Of a stretch of DNA of 8,164 nucleotides, positions 1 through 5,293 are shown in pieces. Position numbers and translations under genes: made by a program. The stretch is from assembly GCA_017648805.1 (NCBI GenBank), contig JAGCIC010000039.1, forward strand, positions 1 to 8,164, given 5' to 3'. The notes under the pieces were generated by a model. The model was not told where the DNA came from. It was given only the letters and a program-made list of their open reading frames with translations, and ran no database searches. The stretch comes from Clostridia bacterium (lineage in GTDB: Bacteria; Bacillota_A; Clostridia; Christensenellales; Aristaeellaceae). How positions within the stretch are numbered: the first letter of the stretch is position 1; each line of letters begins with the position of its first letter.

Positions 1-230
1 ACTCGTTCTTCGCAAACACTTTCAACATGCCCTCACCGCTTCTGATAACCCGAAAGCTGGACACGCTGATCAACGTTATAGCGAACGCCGAAAGGATAAA
101 CAGCTTAAGGGAACTGCAGCTCTACTTTAACGCGGGCGTGGTGCTGGTGCTGATCCCGGTGGTGGCGATCTACATCATCCTGCAGCGCCGCTTCATAGAA
201 GGCGTGGAGCGCAGCGGCATAGTCGGCTAA
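1..230 (+). CDS. Carbohydrate ABC transporter permease, MalG-type (C-terminal end only)
   Basis: This is the 3' end of a gene that begins before the window; the reading frame enters at base 3 and ends with TAA at 228-230. The visible 76 residues start SFFANTFNMPSP, continue through a charged segment, then a hydrophobic helix (AGVVLVLIPVVAIYIILQ), and finish RRFIEGVERSGIVG. A last membrane helix followed by an Arg-rich, Gly-ending cytoplasmic tail of the form Q(R/K)xFxEG...SG is typical of the second permease (MalG/MsmG-like) of CUT1 sugar importers. The conserved EAA loop, which contacts the ATPase, would lie upstream and cannot be checked. The gene uses ATA isoleucine codons freely, unlike the two genes after it. 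It is followed after 65 bases by the repeat-protein gene in the same direction, so they probably share an operon with the binding protein. The imported sugar cannot be read from this fragment. Confidence 0.85.
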   Translation, partial: SFFANTFNMPSPLLITRKLDTLINVIANAERINSLRELQLYFNAGVVLVLIPVVAIYIILQRRFIEGVERSGIVG

Positions 231-246
231 ACGCCGAAAGATCCAA

Positions 247-274
247 CACAGTTAATTGTGCCTTGATTCAGGCA
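247..274 (+). promoter_or_regulatory. Dyad symmetry and small hairpin ahead of the repeat-protein gene
   Basis: Bases 247-260 (CACAGTTAATTGTG) form a 14-bp near-palindrome centred on TTAA with six of seven pairs matched. It overlaps a 5-bp hairpin (TGCCT 259-263 with AGGCA 270-274, loop TGATTC). A CATAAT at 273-278 resembles a -10 box, but no good -35 lies 16-18 bp upstream and its start site would fall inside the ribosome binding site. I therefore prefer an operator or an mRNA-processing or stabilising structure within the operon. Function is inferred from symmetry and position only. Confidence 0.25.
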
Positions 275-282
275 TAATAATA

Positions 283-290
283 AAGGAGGT
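283..290 (+). promoter_or_regulatory. Strong ribosome binding site of the repeat-protein gene
   Basis: AAGGAGGT is a full match to the anti-Shine-Dalgarno end of 16S rRNA and lies 5 bases before the ATG at 296. It fixes the start codon and predicts strong translation, in agreement with the biased codon use of the gene. Confidence 0.8.
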
Positions 291-295
291 ACATC

Positions 296-2026
296 ATGAA
301 GAAATTCGTTTCCTGGCTGCTGGTCGCCGTTCTGGCGCTCGGCATGTGCTCCTGGGTGAGCGCTGAGGAAACTGCCGCAGTCGACGTCATCGACTTCGAA
401 GACGGCGAGTTCGGTTTCCTGGGCCTTTGGAAGGGCAAGGCCAACGCTGACGCCAGCACTCTCGAGGTGGCTGAGTTTAACGGCTCCAAAGCCCTCAAGG
501 TCACCCTCTCTCCCGACGCCAAGGTTCCCTATGTAGCTTTCAACATCGAAGGTCTGCTGGGCGAGCGTCTGGCGGACGTAGCCGCGGTGAGCGTAGATTT
601 CGGCCTGGACCTGGCCTCTGACGGCAAGTTCCACGCCGTGTCCGGTAAGTTCTATGACTTCACCGGCGAGGACAGCGCGGAAGCTTCCGAAAACTGGTCC
701 GTATATCTGGCCAAGAAGAACCCCCGCACCATAGTGCACAAGTTCGCGGGCGCGTTCCTGCCCGAGGCCGGCAACTTCTTCGCCATCTCCCGCGAGGATC
801 AGGCGGGCGGCGAACCCGTAGCCTTCTACCTGGACAACATCAAGTTCCTCGACGCGGAAGGCAATGCCATCGCGCTGGATCTCTCCGCCGAGTACGTCGC
901 TCCCGAAAGCGGCCGTGACCTCAGCAACCTGGTAGCACTCACCAATGTGGTAGAGTTCCCGAACTTCAAGACCTCCGCCGGCGCCTGGGCACAGGCCGGT
1001 TTTGAGATGCCTCAGGAGTTCATCGACGCCCTGGTGCCCGGCAGCGTGATCGAAGTGGATTACGAGAGTGCCGACGGTTCCATGTGGATCGTATTCCCCT
1101 GGGCGGCAGCGGGCTGGATGCGCGTAGGCGGCTGCGGCAACGGCGTCGACGCCCGCAACAACAGCCACACCATCGCCCAGATCCCCTATGAGCTGATCGA
1201 GCAGTTCTGCGGCGAAGACAAGGCCACCTGGAACGTGATGCTCCAGTGCGAAGCCGGCAGCGAGTGGACAGTGTACGGCGTGCGCGTGGGCCAGAGGGCC
1301 AACCAGATCGTGCTTAAGAACGCGGTCGAGCTGCCCGGCTTTACCGTATCCGGCGCCGCCTGGGCGCAGACCGGCATCGAGATGACTCCCGAGTTCATCG
1401 ACGCCCTGGTGCCCGGCAGCGTGATCGAAGTTGCCTTCGAGTCCGAAGACGGCAACATCTGGCTGGTATTCCCCTGGGCCGAGGCCGGCTGGAGCCGCGT
1501 AGCTCAGAACGAAGCTCTTATCATCGGAGACAGAGCCTATATCACCTATGAGCAGATCGAAGCGGTGTGCGGCGCAGACAAGGCCACCTGGAACGTGATG
1601 CTCCAGGCCGAAGGTTCCTCGCCCTGGACCGTATACAGCGCTCGCGTTGGCCAGAAGGCCGAGCTTTACGGCCTGACCAACCTGGTCGAATTCCCCGGCT
1701 TCTCCACTTCCGCCGGCGCTTGGTCCCAGAGCGGTTTCGAGATGCCCCAGGAATTCATCGATGCCCTGGTGCCCGGCAGCGTGATCACCGTGTCCTACGA
1801 GTGTGAAGGCGGCGATGTATGGATCGTACTGCCCTGGGCCGAGGCCGGCTGGAGCCGTGTAGGCAACGACGGAAAGGCTGTAAGTGACGGCAAGATCGTG
1901 CAGATCACCTACGAGCAGATCGTCGAAGTGTGCGGCGAAGACAAGGCCACCTGGAACGTGAAGCTGGAGTGCGAAGGCTCCCAGCCCTGGACCGTTTACA
2001 GCGTAGCCGTAGGCACGGCTATGTAA
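296..2026 (+). CDS. Secreted protein with three Trp-rich tandem repeats, putative non-catalytic carbohydrate-binding protein
   Basis: I do not recognise a named family. The 576-residue protein has a signal peptide (residues 1-23, cleavage after VSA). A beta-rich N-terminal region (about 30-195) opens with VIDFEDGEFG and ends in FYLDNIKFLDAEG, a form common at the edge of carbohydrate-binding sandwich domains. Three tandem repeats follow: about 211-333, 337-453 and 457-573. Each carries (V/L)EFPxF...AWxQ, EFIDALVPGS, an (I/L)V(F/L)PWAxAGW block, CGxDKATWN and WTVY. Six Trp positions are conserved in every repeat: 231/264/269/274/312/324, 356/389/394/399/432/444 and 476/509/514/519/553/565. No catalytic domain, sortase motif, S-layer domain or membrane anchor is visible. 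The gene lies between a sugar permease and its binding protein, so a glycan-capture role is inferred. Repeat 1 has five extra residues; repeat 2 lacks the second Cys (Ala438) that the other two have (C318, C559). Confidence 0.75.
   Translation: MKKFVSWLLVAVLALGMCSWVSAEETAAVDVIDFEDGEFGFLGLWKGKANADASTLEVAEFNGSKALKVTLSPDAKVPYVAFNIEGLLGERLADVAAVSVDFGLDLASDGKFHAVSGKFYDFTGEDSAEASENWSVYLAKKNPRTIVHKFAGAFLPEAGNFFAISREDQAGGEPVAFYLDNIKFLDAEGNAIALDLSAEYVAPESGRDLSNLVALTNVVEFPNFKTSAGAWAQAGFEMPQEFIDALVPGSVIEVDYESADGSMWIVFPWAAAGWMRVGGCGNGVDARNNSHTIAQIPYELIEQFCGEDKATWNVMLQCEAGSEWTVYGVRVGQRANQIVLKNAVELPGFTVSGAAWAQTGIEMTPEFIDALVPGSVIEVAFESEDGNIWLVFPWAEAGWSRVAQNEALIIGDRAYITYEQIEAVCGADKATWNVMLQAEGSSPWTVYSARVGQKAELYGLTNLVEFPGFSTSAGAWSQSGFEMPQEFIDALVPGSVITVSYECEGGDVWIVLPWAEAGWSRVGNDGKAVSDGKIVQITYEQIVEVCGEDKATWNVKLECEGSQPWTVYSVAVGTAM
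926..2014 (+). repeat. Three in-frame tandem repeats of about 350-370 bp inside the secreted-protein gene
   Basis: The copies span roughly 926-1294, 1304-1654 and 1664-2014. The period is 375 bp between copies 1 and 2 in the first half of the repeat and 360 bp elsewhere, because copy 1 has a five-codon insertion after its PW-GW block. DNA identity is patchy but locally exact: 41 bp are identical at 1016-1056 and 1391-1431 (encoding EFIDALVPGSVIEV), 30 bp at 1217-1246 and 1577-1606 (encoding DKATWNVMLQ), and about 26 bp around 1472 and 1832 (encoding PWAEAGWS). This pattern fits duplication followed by divergence, with the conserved blocks kept by selection or by gene conversion. Confidence 0.9.
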
Positions 2027-2028
2027 CC

Positions 2029-2045
2029 ATCGGCGTGCGTCCGAT
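2029..2045 (+). other. Small intercistronic hairpin
   Basis: ATCGG (2029-2033) pairs with CCGAT (2041-2045) around a 7-base loop, three bases after the stop codon of the repeat-protein gene. No T-run follows, so it is not a convincing terminator. It may protect or process the mRNA between the two highly codon-biased genes. The stem is short enough to be chance. Confidence 0.25.
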
Positions 2046-2062
2046 ATTACTACAACAGCAAT

Positions 2063-2068
2063 AGGAGG
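2063..2068 (+). promoter_or_regulatory. Ribosome binding site of the substrate-binding protein gene
   Basis: AGGAGG lies 11 bases before the ATG at 2080, a slightly long spacing. No closer purine-rich site and no other in-frame start fits, so ATG 2080 is accepted; it also gives a complete signal peptide. Confidence 0.65.
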
Positions 2069-2079
2069 ATATTACACTT

Positions 2080-3432
2080 ATGAAGCGCATTTTGGCCCTG
2101 CTTCTGGTGGCGCTGATGGCTGTTTCCATGCTGTCCGCGTTGGCCGACGAGCCCCGCAACATCACCCTGGCCGTGTGGTGGGACATGTACTATGATTCCG
2201 ATGACGAGAGCTGGGAAGCCAATCCCGGCGCCACCGGCAAAGAGACCGACATAATGAGATTTGAGAACGTGAAGACCATCGAAGACACCTACAACGTGAC
2301 CTTCGAGTTCGTCAATCCCACTTATGCCGGCACCATCGACTCTCTGAACAACTCCATCCTGGCCGGCGAGCCCGATTTCGACATCTACACCGCTGAGCTG
2401 GGCTTCGGCGTGCCGGCCGTTATGAACGGCCTGGCCTGCGACCTGAGGGACGTGCTCGATCCCGACGATCCGCTGCTGACCCACGACGACCCCATCATGA
2501 ACTTCGTTGACCTGAGCAACGGCGCCGTGTCCCTGCTGTACGCCAAGGGCGCCGAGAACCAGGTGGACCACGTATACAACCTGGCCTTCAACCTGCAGAT
2601 GATCGAGGATGCCAACCTTGAGGATCCCCGTGACCTGGTCGCCCGCGGCGAGTGGACCTGGGACAAGTTCCGTGAGTACTGCCAGGTGCTGACCCGTGAC
2701 ATCGACGGCGACGGCGTCATCGACGTGTACGGCTACGGCGGATGGCTGGGCGATTTCCTGCCCTACTGGTTCATGTCCAACGGCACTTACGTAGCGGCCA
2801 CCGCTACCGAGAACTTCTCCTCTCCCGAAGTGGGCGAGACCCTCAAGTTCCTCCAGGATCTGTACATCACCGACAAGGTAGCCTATCCCACTCCCGAAGA
2901 GAACGGCTGGGATGTGTGCCGTTACCTGTACAGGGACAAGAAGGTCGCCTTCTGCACCATCACTACCTGGATCATGGACAACTATAAGGACTACACCGAA
3001 GCCGATCCCAACCTGGACTTCGACATGGTGTTCATTCCTTATCCCATCGGCCCCAGCGGCAACGCGGAGACCAACTCCACCCAGCTGGCCAACAGCAACT
3101 ACTGGCTGATCCCCTCCAACGTGGAAGATCCCAAGCTGGTGTACAACGTGCTGCGTCAGTACGTGAACTGGTTCAACGATGACACCACCCTGCGTGACGA
3201 TCCCGACGAGCTCGAGTGGCACTATGTGTCCACCAGCAACAAGTTCGATCTGCAGGAGGAGAACTTCGAGGTCATGCTCGAGTACGGCTCCCGTACCATG
3301 GTCGACTTCATCCAGATCTTCATCAACGACATCCCGTTCCGTCAGTTCCTGGACGGCGAGTACACTCCCGCCCAGCTGCAGGAGCAGTACAAGCAGGTCG
3401 TGCAGGACAATCTGGACCAGCTGTTCAACTGA
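2080..3432 (+). CDS. Extracellular sugar-binding protein of an ABC importer (family 1)
   Basis: This 450-residue protein would capture a sugar or oligosaccharide outside the membrane and deliver it to the permease encoded upstream. A signal peptide covers residues 1-22 (hydrophobic core LALLLVALMAVSML, cleavage after ALA). The mature protein starts ADEP or DEP and runs through features usual in family 1 binding proteins: an early strand NITLAVWW, a YNVTFEF segment, LAGEPDFDIYTAE, then EWTWDKFREYCQVLTRD (191-207) followed by the acidic loop DIDGDGVIDVYG (207-218), which resembles a calcium-binding loop. A C-terminal helical region ends LQEQYKQVVQDNLDQLFN. The length is normal. No Cys lies at the signal cleavage site, so it is not a lipoprotein, which is unusual for a Gram-positive binding protein. 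Codon use is strongly biased (by hand about 18 of 21 Ile are ATC), pointing to high expression. The ligand is unknown; xylo- or xyloglucan oligosaccharides are a guess from the neighbours. Confidence 0.88.
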   Translation: MKRILALLLVALMAVSMLSALADEPRNITLAVWWDMYYDSDDESWEANPGATGKETDIMRFENVKTIEDTYNVTFEFVNPTYAGTIDSLNNSILAGEPDFDIYTAELGFGVPAVMNGLACDLRDVLDPDDPLLTHDDPIMNFVDLSNGAVSLLYAKGAENQVDHVYNLAFNLQMIEDANLEDPRDLVARGEWTWDKFREYCQVLTRDIDGDGVIDVYGYGGWLGDFLPYWFMSNGTYVAATATENFSSPEVGETLKFLQDLYITDKVAYPTPEENGWDVCRYLYRDKKVAFCTITTWIMDNYKDYTEADPNLDFDMVFIPYPIGPSGNAETNSTQLANSNYWLIPSNVEDPKLVYNVLRQYVNWFNDDTTLRDDPDELEWHYVSTSNKFDLQEENFEVMLEYGSRTMVDFIQIFINDIPFRQFLDGEYTPAQLQEQYKQVVQDNLDQLFN

Positions 3433-3463
3433 TCCGGTCCCAAGCGGTCCGTGACAAAAAAAG

Positions 3464-3495
3464 ACCGGGGCGCGCTCACACGGGCGCGCCCCGGT
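3464..3495. terminator. Bidirectional intrinsic terminator between the importer operon and the xylanase
   Basis: A perfect 12-bp GC-rich stem (ACCGGGGCGCGC at 3464-3475 with its complement at 3484-3495) closes an 8-base loop. On the plus strand TTTCGTTTT follows. On the minus strand the seven A residues at 3456-3462 become a T-run one base after the stem. It can therefore end both the importer operon and the convergent xylanase transcript, and the T-run favours the xylanase side. Confidence 0.9.
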
Positions 3496-3521
3496 TTCGT
3501 TTTGCCGAATCTGATCGTCTC

Positions 3522-5090
3522 CTACTGCACGGAGTCGGGATCCAGCACCGCCCAGAACGCGGGCTTGGGATAGAACTTGGACGTGAAAAGCAGGGGGTAT
3601 TCGCTCCTGCGCCAGCTGTTGGCGTCGGTGATGCCCCATATCTGCACCGCCTCGAGCGAGTCGGAATAATTGAGCAGCAGCTTCATTATCTGGGCGTACC
3701 TGCGCGCCTGGGCTTCGAACTCGCTCTGGGTGTTGGAGGTGACGCCTATATCCAGCTCGCTTACGCGTATCTTAATGCCCAGGTCCGTGATCTTTTTAAG
3801 CGCGGTGTTGATCTTCAGCAGGGAAGGATAGCCCACGGTATAGTGCATCTGGAAGCCGTAGCCGTCAATCGTGCCGTCGGGAATGATCTCTTCCAGCAGG
3901 CGGATGATGCCGCCCAGCTTCACCGTTTCCGGGGTGTTGTAGTCGTTGTAGTAGAGTTTGACGCCTTCGGGAGCGTATTTGCGGGCGAAGGCGAACGCCT
4001 GCCGCACAAAGTCGTCGCCTATGGTCTTTTTCCAGTCGGAATCCCTGAGCAGGCCGGTGCCGTCGTCTATCGCTTCGTTGACCACGTCCCAGGACACTAT
4101 AACGCCGGGATACTCCCTTTCCAGTCCTTCCAGCAGCTGGCGGATGTAGTTTTCCAGTCGCGCGAGCATGACCTCGCGGCTCACGTAGGGACGGTTCACG
4201 TCATAGCCTTCACGGAAGAACGCCTTGGGGGTCTGGCTGTGCCACACCAGCACGTGACCGTGCACCTTTATGCCTTCTTTGGAGGCAAATGTAAGCAGCG
4301 CTTTGGCGGAATCCAGCCTTACTGCCACGGCGGTCTCGTCATTGACCGAAAGCTTCTTTGAAGCTTCCACGTCCAGCACGGAGTCGGGCTTCAGTTCGTT
4401 TTCGGGAGTGAGTATGGCGCACTGCCGGATCATCAGGTCCCTGAGCTTCAGGTTGCCCAGTTCCCGGGGGCCGGCTGCCATGCCGAAGTCGAACTTCCCG
4501 GCGTACGCTTCCTTAAGGGAAGGGATGTCCTTGACTTCCTCTATCACCATGGGCGGCTCTGTGGGCCGGGGAGTGGGGGAACCCAGGGGCGCCGTAACAC
4601 GGAAATCACGCATCTCGAAGCTTAAAGTAGGCGCGCCCAGGGTCTCCACGTACAGCACGTAGGAATCGAACTGCCCCGCATTCCACTTGCCCTCTATCCG
4701 GGTCCATTCGCCCTTTTTGGCGGTGCCGCGGGCGAGATTCTCGTAGGTTTCCACGCCGCCCGAGGAATGGGCTACGGAGATCAGGAACTCGGCGCTTTCC
4801 GCCTCATCCTGGAACACTTCCGCGCTCAAAGTGTACTGCGCGCCTGCCGCAAGCTCGAAGTTGCGGCCCGGAGAGTGCCAGTCGCTTTCACGGCCCGTCA
4901 CCCTGAGCGTTGCCTCGGTGGTCCTGTATACCTGCTGCGCGCCCCGGGCGTACCAGCCGTCCACGCCCGCTATGAACGAGGATGCATACACGGTGTTTTC
5001 TCCTTCCGCAGCGGCAGCAGCGCTGCCCAGCATGGTCAGCGCCACGAGCGCGCACAGCGTCCGCAGCAGCCGTTTTGTTCTGTTTCTCAT
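3522..5090 (-). CDS. Secreted GH10 endo-1,4-beta-xylanase with N-terminal carbohydrate-binding-like domain
   Basis: This 522-residue enzyme should cut internal beta-1,4-xylosidic bonds in xylan, outside the cell. Parts in order: signal peptide (about 1-28, after basic MRNRTKRLLR); a beta-rich domain (about 31-167) with SFIAGVDGWYARG and YTLSAEVFQDE, like CBM4/9/22 modules; a Pro/Thr linker (SPTPRPTEPP, 171-180); and a GH10 barrel (about 188-515). GH10 signatures are intact: TPENELKP (228-235), GHVLVWHSQTP (278-288), WDVVNEA with the acid/base Glu339, YNDYN (381-385), the His416 region, SELDIG with the nucleophile Glu445, and WGITDANSW (485-493). The barrel is of normal length. ATG at 5088-5090 is preceded by AAAGGCGG with a 10-base gap. 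Its own strong promoter lies at 5137-5165 and a terminator follows its stop codon, so it is probably monocistronic. CBM family assignment is uncertain; the GH10 assignment is firm. Confidence 0.95.
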   Translation of the reverse strand: MRNRTKRLLRTLCALVALTMLGSAAAAAEGENTVYASSFIAGVDGWYARGAQQVYRTTEATLRVTGRESDWHSPGRNFELAAGAQYTLSAEVFQDEAESAEFLISVAHSSGGVETYENLARGTAKKGEWTRIEGKWNAGQFDSYVLYVETLGAPTLSFEMRDFRVTAPLGSPTPRPTEPPMVIEEVKDIPSLKEAYAGKFDFGMAAGPRELGNLKLRDLMIRQCAILTPENELKPDSVLDVEASKKLSVNDETAVAVRLDSAKALLTFASKEGIKVHGHVLVWHSQTPKAFFREGYDVNRPYVSREVMLARLENYIRQLLEGLEREYPGVIVSWDVVNEAIDDGTGLLRDSDWKKTIGDDFVRQAFAFARKYAPEGVKLYYNDYNTPETVKLGGIIRLLEEIIPDGTIDGYGFQMHYTVGYPSLLKINTALKKITDLGIKIRVSELDIGVTSNTQSEFEAQARRYAQIMKLLLNYSDSLEAVQIWGITDANSWRRSEYPLLFTSKFYPKPAFWAVLDPDSVQ

Positions 5091-5136
5091 TTTTCTAAGT
5101 CCGCCTTTCCGTTTGGTGTGATTGAACGATGGTCAT

Positions 5137-5165
5137 ATTATAGCGTGGTTTCTGTTTTATGTCTA
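5137..5165 (-). promoter_or_regulatory. Sigma-A promoter of the xylanase gene
   Basis: Read on the minus strand, TAGACA (5160-5165, five of six matches to the -35 consensus) and a perfect TATAAT (5137-5142) are separated by exactly 17 bp. The predicted start near 5130 gives a leader of about 40 bases before the ATG at 5090. The boxes are good enough for strong activity without an activator, so control, if any, is likely by repression. Confidence 0.8.
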
Positions 5166-5190
5166 CAACGGGGATCAAAAACCCAGTATG

Positions 5191-5215
5191 GACCGGGCTG
5201 TGGGAGACGCCGGTC
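5191..5215. promoter_or_regulatory. Spaced inverted repeat between the divergent xylanase and fucosidase promoters
   Basis: GACCGG (5191-5196) and CCGGTC (5210-5215) form a perfect 6-bp inverted repeat with 13 bases between the arms. It lies between the two predicted promoters, where a shared regulator could reach both. It could also form a weak hairpin or be chance in GC-rich DNA. Confidence 0.25.
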
Positions 5216-5217
5216 GG

Positions 5218-5246
5218 TTGCTTTTTATGCAGGTTTGTGGTAAGCT
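5218..5246 (+). promoter_or_regulatory. Candidate extended -10 promoter of the fucosidase gene
   Basis: TTGCTT (5218-5223) and TAAGCT (5241-5246) are separated by 17 bp, and TGG directly before the -10 box supplies an extended -10 element. Each hexamer matches consensus at three positions, so the promoter would be weak or activator-dependent. The predicted start near 5253 gives a leader of about 40 bases, similar to the other promoters in this window. Confidence 0.45.
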
Positions 5247-5281
5247 GTACCCGATAAGGCCGTATGACCGTTCCGTTTCCG

Positions 5282-5287
5282 AAGGAG
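5282..5287 (+). promoter_or_regulatory. Ribosome binding site that fixes the fucosidase start
   Basis: AAGGAG (part of GAAGGAGG, 5281-5288) lies 5-6 bases before ATG 5294. An in-frame ATG at 5264 would place this site inside the coding region and has no good site of its own, so 5294 is preferred. Confidence 0.8.
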
Positions 5288-5293
5288 GCTTCC

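Noticed and set aside
273..278. CATAAT as the -10 of an internal promoter for the repeat-protein gene
   Set aside because: No -35 at a proper distance, and the start would leave a leader that cuts into the ribosome binding site.
338..352. Possible lipobox at Cys18 of the repeat protein
   Set aside because: The residue before Cys is Met and the -3 residue is Leu with Gly between; signal peptidase II sites need a small residue at -1. The VSA site a few residues later fits signal peptidase I.
227..1168. A 313-residue open frame on the minus strand opposite the repeat-protein gene
   Set aside because: Same cause: antisense shadow in GC-rich, codon-biased DNA, with no ribosome binding site or family features.
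2043..2050. TATTAC after the repeat-protein gene as a promoter for the binding-protein gene
   Set aside because: There is no acceptable -35 hexamer 16-18 bp upstream; transcription from the upstream operon is simpler.
2050..3639. A 529-residue open frame on the minus strand opposite the binding-protein gene
   Set aside because: It is a mirror of the biased codon use of the real gene (few codons whose complement is a stop). It lacks a coherent domain and spans a strong terminator.
3216..4361. A 381-residue plus-strand frame crossing the end of the binding protein and the xylanase
   Set aside because: It reads through a strong hairpin and across two genes whose own frames carry clear family motifs.
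5264..5293. Upstream ATG giving a 500-residue fucosidase
   Set aside because: It has no ribosome binding site, and the good GAAGGAGG lies inside this extension, directly before ATG 5294.
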